This document shows, piece by piece, positions 1 to 6,452 of a stretch of DNA of 16,002 nucleotides. The position numbers were made by a program, and so were the translations under genes. Source of the stretch: CAZQKW01 sp964594075 (GTDB taxonomy: Bacteria; Desulfobacterota; WTBG01; CAIYCZ01); assembly GCA_964594075.1 (NCBI GenBank), contig CAZQKW010000066.1:1-16002 (forward strand), in the 5' to 3' direction. The notes under the pieces were generated by a model, which was not told where the DNA came from, did not search any database, and saw only the letters and a program-made list of their open reading frames with translations. How positions within the stretch are numbered: the first letter of the stretch is position 1; every line of letters starts with the position of its first letter.

Positions 1-65
1 AGAAAAAGAGCATGGGAGCCGCTATCCAGTTTCAACTAAAAATTTGACATCCTCCAGCTTTTTCA

Positions 66-94
66 TTGACGCTGTAGAGTTGTTATTCTATATT
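66..94 (+). promoter_or_regulatory. Candidate sigma70-type promoter for the CorC-like gene
   Basis: TTGACG at 66-71 and TATATT at 89-94 are separated by exactly 17 bases, and each box matches the consensus at five of six positions. A start of transcription near 101 would give a leader of about 40 bases before the ATG at 144. This rests on the sequence match alone. Confidence 0.5.
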
Positions 95-143
95 TGAAAC
101 CGTTCATTATTTTGTTCACATCTTAAACGCAGAGCTTTAGGAC

Positions 144-1454
144 ATGCTACTTGAAATAGTCCTTATTTTTATTTTTATAATCATAAACGGCTTCTTTGCA
201 GCGTCTGAAATTGCTGTGGTTTCGATGCGCCGATCGCGAATTAAGCAACTAATAGAAGAAGGCAATATAAATGCGAAGGTGCTGAATAAACTAAGGGAAG
301 AGCCAGATAGATTTCTTGCAACTATTCAAATTGGCGTTACCCTTGCTGGTGCAATTGCCTCTGCCATTGGTGGCGCTGCAGCAGTTGAGATTATAAAACC
401 TGCTCTTAAAAGTATCCCCGTTCCTTTCATTTCATTGGCCAGTGAAGCCATATCAATTGGAATTGTCGTAGTGGTTATTTCCTACATTGCTCTTGTATTT
501 GGCGAGTTGGTTCCAAAATCCATTGCGCTTGCCAACCCTGAGACCGTTAGCCTTTTGACGGCGCCTGCTATAAACAGATTTTCGCGTGTTACGGCCATTT
601 TTGTTAAACTTTTAACATCAACAACCAACATAATTTTAAAACCATTTGGCAATAAGGCCGTTCACGACCATGGCTACATTTCAGAAGAAGAAGTCAGACT
701 GCTTCTTGAAGAAGGAGGGGAACGCGGTGTTTTTGAGCCAGATGAAAAAGAGCTCATTCACAGTGTCTTTGAATTTACTGACACCTCGGTTAAAGAGGTC
801 ATGGTGCCGACTCCTCAGGTGGCCACTATCGGAATTAATCAACCAGTAGATGAAGTTAAATCAATTATTACCAGGGAAAAATTTTCGCGCTATCCTGTTA
901 TCGGTAAAGATATAAACGATATCAGGGGAATCCTTTATGCAAAAGATTTCTATGGTGTTTTTACCATGACAGGATCGGTTGACCTGCACCGCATTTTAAA
1001 GCCGCCGTTTTTTGTCCCGGAAACGATGAAAGTCAGCATTTTGCTCCGGGAAATGCAGAAAAAAAGAGTTCATCTGGCGGTGGTTATCGATGAATATGGC
1101 TCTGTGTCGGGAATCGTGTCACTCGAAGACCTTCTTGAAGAAATTGTGGGCGAAATACGCGATGAGTTTGACACTGAAAGCCCGGTGATAGAATTATCAG
1201 ACGGCACAGTAATTATTGATGCGTCAATAAGCATTAGCGATTTAGCAGAGGATTATAAGATAGACCTACCTCCCTCATCAGAATATGAGACGGTCGGTGG
1301 TTTTATTATAACTCAATTACAGCGAATACCTTCTTCTGGTGATTTTATCCAACTGAACGGCAAACGATTGCGTGTCATAGAAATGGTCGGGCAACGCATC
1401 GCAAAAGTAAAACTTGAACCCGCCGAAGAAACAATTAAAAAAGCAAAATCGTAA
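144..1454 (+). CDS. CNNM/CBS-pair membrane protein, CorC/HlyC (TlyC) family
   Basis: A 436-residue inner-membrane protein of the hemolysin C/CorC family. It has three parts in order. The first is an N-terminal DUF21/CNNM membrane domain (about residues 1-185), starting with a hydrophobic helix and the family pattern NGFFAASEIAVVS, with GELVPKSIAL near residue 120. The second is a pair of CBS domains (about 205-335; TDTSVKEVMVPTPQV opens the first and DEYGSVSGIVSLEDLLEEIVGEI closes the second). The third is a C-terminal CorC_HlyC domain (about 345-430) with YETVGGFI. The length is normal for the family. Homologues are linked to magnesium or other cation efflux and homeostasis; 'hemolysin' is a historical label. 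The Shine-Dalgarno signal is weak (AGAG at 131-134 or AGG at 139-141), but the N-terminus fits the family start. It appears monocistronic, with a 369-base gap before the next gene. The family is certain; the transported ion is not. Confidence 0.93.
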   Translation: MLLEIVLIFIFIIINGFFAASEIAVVSMRRSRIKQLIEEGNINAKVLNKLREEPDRFLATIQIGVTLAGAIASAIGGAAAVEIIKPALKSIPVPFISLASEAISIGIVVVVISYIALVFGELVPKSIALANPETVSLLTAPAINRFSRVTAIFVKLLTSTTNIILKPFGNKAVHDHGYISEEEVRLLLEEGGERGVFEPDEKELIHSVFEFTDTSVKEVMVPTPQVATIGINQPVDEVKSIITREKFSRYPVIGKDINDIRGILYAKDFYGVFTMTGSVDLHRILKPPFFVPETMKVSILLREMQKKRVHLAVVIDEYGSVSGIVSLEDLLEEIVGEIRDEFDTESPVIELSDGTVIIDASISISDLAEDYKIDLPPSSEYETVGGFIITQLQRIPSSGDFIQLNGKRLRVIEMVGQRIAKVKLEPAEETIKKAKS

Positions 1455-1823
1455 CACAAATCCCCCAAAGCTTTTTCTAATTTCCTTCACTGCAACCGTA
1501 ATCGGCCAACAAGATTTACTCGCATCCTTTTATATTGATTATTTAATATTATCATAGTAGATAAGCATTCAGTTTATATCTACAGACTGTTTTGTCTGTA
1601 TTAAAAGTTTAACTGGTTATCGCTGATTGCATCCGAGTGTTAAGATTGTCGCCAAATTTTAACAATCACCGTTACGATAGCACTTAAAACCTCACAATAA
1701 GTATCGTCGTTGGTAACGTGTGAGCCGCGACACCGAGAAAGAAACCAATGGGAAGTAGTTTTCTATTTTAAAAATTACTGTTCTTCAGCACTAACTAATT
1801 TTCTTCTATTGGAGGACCGGTCA
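1455..1823. other. Non-coding gap with one small inverted repeat
   Basis: This 369-base stretch between the CorC-like gene and the DUF47 gene has no convincing coding frame. The DUF47 frame stays open upstream to 1710, but that extension lacks a Shine-Dalgarno and family-like sequence. The only structure seen is the inverted repeat TACAGAC-TGTTTT-GTCTGTA at 1581-1600. It could be an operator for the phosphate genes or a minor hairpin. It is not a match to the Pho-box pattern of two CTGTCAT-like direct repeats. No clear terminator follows the CorC-like gene. Confidence 0.5.
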
Positions 1824-2447
1824 GTGTTCGGTATATTGCCAAAAGGAAAAAATTTTTTTGATTTATTTGACAAACAAGTTTCTCTTGCCGTAGAGGCGGC
1901 AGGTTTTTTTATAAAACTTTGCGAAACAGGAAATTTTCACGACGAAAATATACAGAAAATGCGGGATATTGAACACGAAGGCGACATTATCACACACGAA
2001 ATCATAGACACGCTCAACCGCTCTTTTATCACGCCGTTTGATCGCGAAGACATTCATGCTTTAACTTCAGAACTGGACGATGTTGTGGATCTAATACATG
2101 CCATTACAACACGGATGCGTCTTTATCATCTCACGACCGCAAATACCGATCTCATGCAATTTGCAGACATTATATCTCAGTCAACGCGAGCACTGGCAAA
2201 GGCCATAAATGGACTTAAGGATATCAAGCGCCCCCGCCCTATCCTTGATTATTGTATAGAAATTAACCGACTGGAAAATGTGGGCGATCAGCTCAGAGAA
2301 AACTCCATTGGTAAGTTGCTTGACAATGAGACTGACCCGGTTTCCATAATAAAATGGAAAGAAATCTTTGAAGTGGCAGAAATTGTTCTTGATAAATGCG
2401 AGGATGTGGCAAATATTGTTGAGTCTATAATTGTTAAGCAGGCATAA
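1824..2447 (+). CDS. DUF47 (PhoU-like) protein, partner of the PiT permease
   Basis: A 207-residue, largely helical protein of the DUF47/PhoU_div family, the usual partner of PiT phosphate permeases and thought to modulate their activity or assembly. The pattern MRDIEHEGDIITHEIIDTLN, then FITPFDREDIHAL and DDVVDLIHA, is typical of the family: acidic residues of PhoU-like bundles that bind metal clusters. A second, weaker repeat (NRLENVGDQLRENSIGKLL, then KWKEIFEVAE and DKCEDVANIVESIIVK) completes the two-fold bundle. The start is GTG at 1824 because GGAGG lies at 1811-1815 with eight bases of spacing, and residue 1 then matches the family N-terminus (FGILPKGKNFFDLF). The longer open frame from 1710 adds 38 residues without family character. 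The pit gene starts four bases after the stop, so the two are clearly co-transcribed. Confidence 0.9.
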   Translation: MFGILPKGKNFFDLFDKQVSLAVEAAGFFIKLCETGNFHDENIQKMRDIEHEGDIITHEIIDTLNRSFITPFDREDIHALTSELDDVVDLIHAITTRMRLYHLTTANTDLMQFADIISQSTRALAKAINGLKDIKRPRPILDYCIEINRLENVGDQLRENSIGKLLDNETDPVSIIKWKEIFEVAEIVLDKCEDVANIVESIIVKQA

Positions 2448-2451
2448 CTGC

Positions 2452-3432
2452 ATGGACATCACTATTATTTTCCTGATTTTGCTGGCACTGGTATTTGATT
2501 TTCTGAATGGATTTCATGATGCTGCCAACTCAATTGCCACAATTGTTTCAACACGTGTTTTAACGCCACGCTGGGCAGTTTTATGGGCTGCTTTTTTTAA
2601 TTTCATAGCGTTTCTTTTTTTTGGCCTCCATGTCGCAAACACAATTGGCAAAGGTATTATTGATATTACTGTTGTAGATAATCATATTATATTCGCAACT
2701 CTAACCGGCGCCTGTTTATGGAATATTATTACTTGGTATTGGGGTCTCCCCACAAGTTCTTCGCATGCTCTCATGGGGGGGCTGGTGGGTTCTGCAGTTG
2801 TAAAAGCAGGTTATCCAGCACTGGTTTATACAGGTATTTTTAAAACTGTTGCCTTCATGTTCATAGCGCCAATTTTAGGACTCATGATTGGTCTTGTTTT
2901 TGGTTTTTTTATCTATTGGGCTTTTCGCAATCAAACACCGTATAATGTGGACCATCTATTTAGAAAGGGACAACTATTATCGGCTGCTTGTTATAGTTTA
3001 GGACACGGAGGAAATGACGCACAAAAAACTATGGGGATAATAGCTGGTCTGGTATTTAGTGCTGGCCTGCTTGGAGAACACTTTTATGTGCCCCTATGGG
3101 TCGTACTTTCCTGTCATGCGGCTATTGCGCTGGGAACAGTTTTCGGTGGGTGGAGAATTGTCAAGACAATGGGGCAGAAAATTACCAAACTGCGACCGGT
3201 AGATGGGTTTTGCGCAGAGTGTGGTGCTGCAATTACGCTTTTTTTATCCACTTCACTTGGAATTCCCGTAAGCACAACACACACCATTACCGGGTCTATA
3301 ATGGGAATTGGATCGCTAAAACGAATAAGCGCAGTTCGATGGGGTGTCGCTGGAAAAATAATTTGGGCATGGATTTTTACAATACCGTGCTCTGCTACAA
3401 TAGCAGCATTATCCTATCTCATTACAAGCTAA
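2452..3432 (+). CDS. pit: PiT-family inorganic phosphate permease
   Basis: A 326-residue inner-membrane protein of the inorganic phosphate transporter (PiT) family, which moves phosphate coupled to a cation gradient. Both inverted-repeat signatures are visible: NGFHDAANSIATIVSTR near residues 16-32, and GHGGNDAQKTMGI with IPVSTTHTITGSIMGIG in the second half. WGLPTSSSHALMGGLVGS carries the matching first-half SSSHAL motif. About ten hydrophobic segments can be counted. The ATG at 2452 is preferred to an in-frame ATG at 2431, because the earlier one lies inside the DUF47 gene and adds residues unlike the family. Translation is probably coupled to DUF47, whose stop is four bases upstream. The length suits the short bacterial form that lacks a long central loop. 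Sulfate transport by PiT relatives (CysP type) is known, but the DUF47 partner points to phosphate. Confidence 0.93.
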   Translation: MDITIIFLILLALVFDFLNGFHDAANSIATIVSTRVLTPRWAVLWAAFFNFIAFLFFGLHVANTIGKGIIDITVVDNHIIFATLTGACLWNIITWYWGLPTSSSHALMGGLVGSAVVKAGYPALVYTGIFKTVAFMFIAPILGLMIGLVFGFFIYWAFRNQTPYNVDHLFRKGQLLSAACYSLGHGGNDAQKTMGIIAGLVFSAGLLGEHFYVPLWVVLSCHAAIALGTVFGGWRIVKTMGQKITKLRPVDGFCAECGAAITLFLSTSLGIPVSTTHTITGSIMGIGSLKRISAVRWGVAGKIIWAWIFTIPCSATIAALSYLITS

Positions 3433-3482
3433 TGTTAAAGATGGTTTATTATTGCATTGAATTTGGAAATGGATGTTTTCGT

Positions 3483-3511
3483 TTGTAATTATTTAATTTG
3501 TATGTTATAGA
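3483..3511 (+). promoter_or_regulatory. Candidate promoter of tRNA-Glu
   Basis: TTGTAA at 3483-3488 and TATAGA at 3506-3511 are spaced 17 bases apart, with four of six consensus positions matched in each box. Transcription would start near 3518, about 16 bases before the mature tRNA. The A/T-rich surroundings make a chance match possible. Confidence 0.33.
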
Positions 3512-3533
3512 ATTTCGTCATTGCACATAAAAA

Positions 3534-3608
3534 GTCCCCATCGTCTAGCCCGGTCTAGGACACCGGCCTTTCACGCCGGCAACACGGGTTCAAATCCCGT
3601 TGGGGACG
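3534..3608 (+). tRNA. tRNA-Glu (anticodon UUC)
   Basis: A full cloverleaf can be drawn by hand. The acceptor stem GTCCCCA (3534-3540) pairs with TGGGGAC (3601-3607). The anticodon stem CCGGC/GCCGG (3563-3567 and 3575-3579) encloses the loop CTTTCAC with anticodon TTC at 3570-3572. The T stem ACGGG/CCCGT encloses the loop TTCAAAT. The discriminator base is G at 3608 and the CCA end is not encoded. The D-arm region (TCTAGCCCGGTCTAGGA) is typical of tRNA-Glu. It is a lone tRNA, transcribed in the same direction as pit and ending at its own terminator. Confidence 0.96.
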
Positions 3609-3620
3609 TAAGCCATTTCA

Positions 3621-3654
3621 AGGAGTTAGCTGCCCCAGTTAGCTCCTTTTTTTT
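3621..3654 (+). terminator. Intrinsic terminator after tRNA-Glu
   Basis: An 11-base-pair stem (3622-3632 with 3636-3646, two G-U wobbles in RNA) closes a CCC loop and is followed directly by eight T residues (3647-3654). This is a textbook Rho-independent terminator, 13 bases after the tRNA, so transcription from the tRNA and pit should stop here. Confidence 0.92.
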
Positions 3655-3722
3655 GCATAAGTAAATTAAATCCAACCTCTTTCTCCCTTATTTTCTCAGA
3701 TACGTCTTCCTCGGTCATAGGT

Positions 3723-3749
3723 GTTCATGTGAAGTTCATTTAAGTTCAG
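3723..3749 (+). promoter_or_regulatory. Three helically phased GTTCA repeats, candidate activator site
   Basis: GTTCAT (3723-3728), GTTCAT (3734-3739) and GTTCAG (3744-3749) recur with 11- and 10-base periods, about 130 bases before the RiPP-like precursor. Tandem short direct repeats at one helical turn are the usual pattern for OmpR/PhoB-type response regulators. A loose inverted repeat TTTGTG-N8-CACAAA follows at 3765-3784. The regulator is unknown. Confidence 0.4.
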
Positions 3750-3879
3750 CATAAAAATTACAGTTTTGTGATTTAAAACACAAAGACCTGCATATTTTTT
3801 AAAGATAATAACTCCTGAATTTAATTTAACTGTTATTACTCCGATAATTCATCAAAGCAAAAAATAAGGATCAGGACAT

Positions 3880-4062
3880 ATGAACAATAAAACAAAAACA
3901 ACCACAAAAATGAAAAGGCCATATCAAAAACCAGAAATAACGACTTATTCAGAAGAAGAAATTTTAGAGTTAATAGGACCAGCTCACACTGTGGGATCTG
4001 ATTTCCCGGGAAAAGGATGGCACTACGGATGGGGACGCGGTCGCGGCAACCCTCATAGATGA
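3880..4062 (+). CDS. Small peptide resembling a RiPP precursor
   Basis: A 60-residue peptide with two contrasting halves. Residues 1-35 are Lys/Thr/Glu-rich and contain PYQKPEITTYSEEEILELIGPA. This carries a YxxP element, like the leader motif that RRE domains bind in lasso and related peptides, and an acidic amphipathic ELIGP stretch. Residues 36-60 are a Gly/Trp/His/Arg-rich tail (DFPGKGWHYGWGRGRG, then NPHR) with no hydrophobic core, which would serve as the core peptide. From memory, similar short proteins with a YSEEE-LELIGPA block occur as annotated putative RiPP precursors; this was not checked. AAGGA at 3866-3870 gives a good start at 3880. No radical SAM, PqqD-like, YcaO, protease or exporter gene lies in the window, so any modifying enzyme would have to be encoded elsewhere. 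The open frame and Shine-Dalgarno support a real gene; the RiPP function is inferred. Confidence 0.68.
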   Translation: MNNKTKTTTKMKRPYQKPEITTYSEEEILELIGPAHTVGSDFPGKGWHYGWGRGRGNPHR

Positions 4063-4552
4063 TAGGCTATCAAAAAGTTCGCTGTGCTATTTTACAAATA
4101 AATTTGATGGCTATACCCATCATAAAGCTCTTTCCTATGCATTAACCATCCATTAAATCTACCTCGTTGTCAGCGGTGAAAAGTTAAAACTGCCTGCATT
4201 TTATTTATTCGTTATAAATATTGCCGCTGTTTTCTACATCTTCCTCACTTTTAAATCAGGACTTTTCTCAAAAATATTTCACTGGTGGCGACGAAAAACT
4301 CCCATAAGCTGGTATTTTCATTTTCTTTTTTTTCATTGCTATTTTGTCTCATGCGTTTTGCCTCCAAGGGTTCATTCTAATCAAGGGGACTGGTAGCAAA
4401 TTGCTTGACACCGGTATAAAACCATACTAACGTTCATGGACGGATCAAGAGTTGTTTTCAAAATGGTTATATCTGTTTTGAATTTATCATTATAGACATT
4501 AGGTGCTATTACAATTTTTCTCAAAGTAATTAATGAAAGTAAGGAGAAACAC
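4063..4552. other. Gap with a start-less hydrophobic open frame
   Basis: This 490-base stretch between the RiPP-like peptide and the secreted protein holds no normal gene. On the + strand the frame 4157-4396 stays open for 79 codons and would encode a hydrophobic stretch (FYLFVINIAAVFYIFLTF) followed by a basic, aromatic one (WWRRKTPISWYFHF). It has no ATG, GTG or TTG near its beginning, and no Shine-Dalgarno. It could be the remnant of a small membrane protein or a chance product of T-rich DNA. A TTGACA box lies at 4405-4410 without a well-spaced -10 box. Confidence 0.3.
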
Positions 4553-4963
4553 ATGAAACAATTATTTATATTTTTACTAATAGTTTCCATTCCCGGAGTT
4601 GTCTGTGCGCAAATTGAAACAGACAAAATAATTGAAGATAGACGTTATATTCTTGAGTTGCACCCATATTTTAGATTGTTAGATCCTGACAGGGCAGAAA
4701 TTATCTTCCGGGCAGATCATACTATTCAGGCAGTAAACTGGACAGGAACAGGAGACTGGCAGTATGTTGCAAATTCAAATCGAAGATTTTTAATTCAATA
4801 TAGGGGAGAATTTCAAGAAACAGGAATGTTGATATATTTGAACCTCAGGGGGAGAAGCAACTTTTTGGGAAGAATATGGGGCACCGGCTATTATGCCATA
4901 GGTAACCCTTCTGATCTAAATCCTGCACCGGTATTTTGTTATTTTACAGGGAGGGTTCAATAA
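4553..4963 (+). CDS. Secreted protein of unknown function
   Basis: A 136-residue protein that I do not recognise. Residues 1-19 form a Sec signal peptide (a single Lys, a hydrophobic run, then VCA before Gln20) with a likely signal peptidase I site after VCA. The position before the Cys is Val, so this is not a lipobox. The mature part is rich in aromatic residues and alternates hydrophobic and polar residues (AEIIFRADHTIQAVNWTG, FLIQYRGEF, GMLIYLNLRG), which suggests a small all-beta domain, possibly lipocalin-like as in the lipoprotein at 11270. The start is secure: AAGGAG at 4541-4546 with six bases of spacing. It stands alone on the + strand and converges with the sulfate operon. The function is unknown; an envelope or periplasmic location is inferred. 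Confidence 0.75.
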   Translation: MKQLFIFLLIVSIPGVVCAQIETDKIIEDRRYILELHPYFRLLDPDRAEIIFRADHTIQAVNWTGTGDWQYVANSNRRFLIQYRGEFQETGMLIYLNLRGRSNFLGRIWGTGYYAIGNPSDLNPAPVFCYFTGRVQ

Positions 4964-5010
4964 CTTAAGACCTGCTCACTATTACTTCCCGGCAATTTCT
5001 TCTATCAATG

Positions 5011-5060
5011 TATGGCGCCATATAAACTGAAGTTTTAGAAGAGTTACCCTTCTACTTCAG
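5011..5060. repeat. Palindrome and bulged hairpin between convergent genes
   Basis: TATGGCGCCATA at 5011-5022 is a perfect 12-base palindrome. Next to it, 5027-5041 pairs with 5049-5060: CTGAAGT and AGAAG match ACTTCAG and CTTCT with a three-base TTT bulge and a seven-base loop. The hairpin overlaps the stop codon of the - strand gene at 5044. In the - direction it is followed by TTTATAT, so it may be a weak terminator for the sulfate operon. Confidence 0.4.
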
Positions 5061-5271
5061 CCCATACCATAAATTCTTTATTTATTATATATACTTTTTT
5101 GGTTTCCGGATTTTCCTGATCAGACACAACTGTAATAAACTTTTCTGTTGAGTTTTTTAACATATCAGAAACTCGCGGGTAATTGGTCAAATTTATTTTA
5201 CCCTTGACCACAGAGCCATCTGATATTTTTACGCTAATTGTTTTATAATTTTTTTCAAATTCGATCGCCAT
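5044..5271 (-). CDS. Small conserved-looking protein of unknown function
   Basis: A 75-residue soluble protein. The N-terminal half reads as short beta strands around SVKISDGSVVKGKINL, then an NYPRVSDML turn. The C-terminal half contains KFITVVSDQ and ends in KVYIINKEFMVWAEVEG. The arrangement (strand, G-x-I/V-N, RxSDxL, then a closing 'INKE-hydrophobic-W' strand) matches my memory of a small uncharacterised family (possibly DUF6812), which I cannot confirm. The start at 5271 is chosen because GGGGAGGG at 5279-5286 gives a strong Shine-Dalgarno about eight bases away. An upstream extension to 5322 is open but lacks a ribosome site. It lies 82 bases after cysA on the same strand, so it is the likely last gene of the sulfate operon. 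A role in sulfate transport is only a guess from position. Confidence 0.72.
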   Translation of the reverse strand: MAIEFEKNYKTISVKISDGSVVKGKINLTNYPRVSDMLKNSTEKFITVVSDQENPETKKVYIINKEFMVWAEVEG

Positions 5272-5353
5272 ATCAAATCCCTCCCCATAAACAGCACTCC
5301 GTAAATGCCATACAACTCGCAATTACGCTATGTTCTGCTGTGCAAATGAATAT

Positions 5354-6451
5354 TTATTCAATATAGCCAAGCTGACGCAGTTGTTCCCTCACTGCTCCAT
5401 GACCTCCAATAATATCAAAAATCTTATACTTTTTAAATTCAACTGCCACGTTCTGATGTTCACGCCATTTATCTATCATAAAACTATTTTTATTCTCAAT
5501 AGCTTTTATTGAAAATGCCCCCAATGCTATATCTATCTCATAGAAACTTCCGCGATAATGAATCTTATTTATTCTACATTCCAATGAATTCGACGTCGGA
5601 CACTCTTTCAGCATGATATCTTCGGGTCTCACCAGCAAGACAATTTCACTCCCATCGGGGGCTCCGGTTCCCTGGTTATCTATGGCGAGGCTGGTGTCTT
5701 TTATAATAATTTTATCCTGACGCACAAAGGCGTCTATTACATTCACCTGACCAATAAAACTCGCGACAAACCGGCTTTCTGGGTATTCATAAATTGCATG
5801 CGCATTGCCAACCTGTTCAACTTTTCCACGGTTAATTACCACAATTTTGTCTGAGATTTCTATCGCTTCACTTTGATCATGGGTTACAAAAATACTGGTT
5901 ATATTTAAATTGTCATGCAATTCCTTCAGCCACGCGGCAAGATTTTGCCTTACTTTTAGATCAAGGGAACCAAAGGGTTCGTCCAAAAGTAGCACTGCTG
6001 GTTCAGTAGCAAGGGTGCGGGCAAGCGCAACTCTTTGACGCTGCCCCCCTGACAACTGTGCCGGATAATGTTTTTCGTAACCGTGTAGTTTTACCAGATT
6101 AATGAGTTCATCAACTTTTTTACAAATTTCCTTCTTTGGGCGTTTCTGAATTTCAAGACCAAAAGCAATATTCTTTTCTACTGTCATGTGTTTAAAAAGC
6201 GCATAATGCTGAAATACAAACCCAACTTTTCTCTGCTGTGCCGTTAGTGTCGTAACTTCCCTGCCGGTAATAAATACTTTTCCTCTGTCTGGAACTTCAA
6301 GACCGGCAATAATGCGCAATATAGTGCTTTTCCCAGAACCGCTCGGTCCCAATAATGCAACAAGCTCACCTTCTGCAACATCAAAGCTTACATTATCAAC
6401 TGCACAGAAGGATCCAAAATTTTTAGTAATATTTTGAACATTGATGCCCAT
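5354..6451 (-). CDS. cysA: Sulfate/thiosulfate ABC transporter ATPase CysA
   Basis: A 365-residue ABC ATPase that powers sulfate/thiosulfate import on the inner face of the membrane. All motifs are intact: Walker A GPSGSGKST at residues 35-43, Q-loop FVFQHYALFKHMTV, signature LSGGQRQRVALARTLA, Walker B VLLLDEPFGSLD and H-loop FVTHDQ. The HYALFKHMTV stretch and the continuation after the ATPase (IGQVNVIDAFV, then a TOBE-type C-terminal domain with LLVRPEDIML) are characteristic of CysA. The ATG is one base after the cysW stop, with little Shine-Dalgarno, so translation is probably coupled. It is longer than a bare ATPase and close to the usual 350-365 residues for CysA. Molybdate or tungstate importers share the architecture, but the CysT/CysW/Sbp neighbours point to sulfate. 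Confidence 0.94.
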   Translation of the reverse strand: MGINVQNITKNFGSFCAVDNVSFDVAEGELVALLGPSGSGKSTILRIIAGLEVPDRGKVFITGREVTTLTAQQRKVGFVFQHYALFKHMTVEKNIAFGLEIQKRPKKEICKKVDELINLVKLHGYEKHYPAQLSGGQRQRVALARTLATEPAVLLLDEPFGSLDLKVRQNLAAWLKELHDNLNITSIFVTHDQSEAIEISDKIVVINRGKVEQVGNAHAIYEYPESRFVASFIGQVNVIDAFVRQDKIIIKDTSLAIDNQGTGAPDGSEIVLLVRPEDIMLKECPTSNSLECRINKIHYRGSFYEIDIALGAFSIKAIENKNSFMIDKWREHQNVAVEFKKYKIFDIIGGHGAVREQLRQLGYIE

Positions 6452-6452
6452 C

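Noticed and set aside
1710..1823. Longer N-terminus for the DUF47 protein
   Set aside because: GGAGG with correct spacing points to the GTG at 1824, and the extra 38 residues do not resemble the family.
3534..3654. tRNA-Glu as an integration site for a mobile island holding the peptide genes
   Set aside because: No integrase was seen, and no second copy of the tRNA 3' end was found in the window; a normal terminator follows the tRNA.
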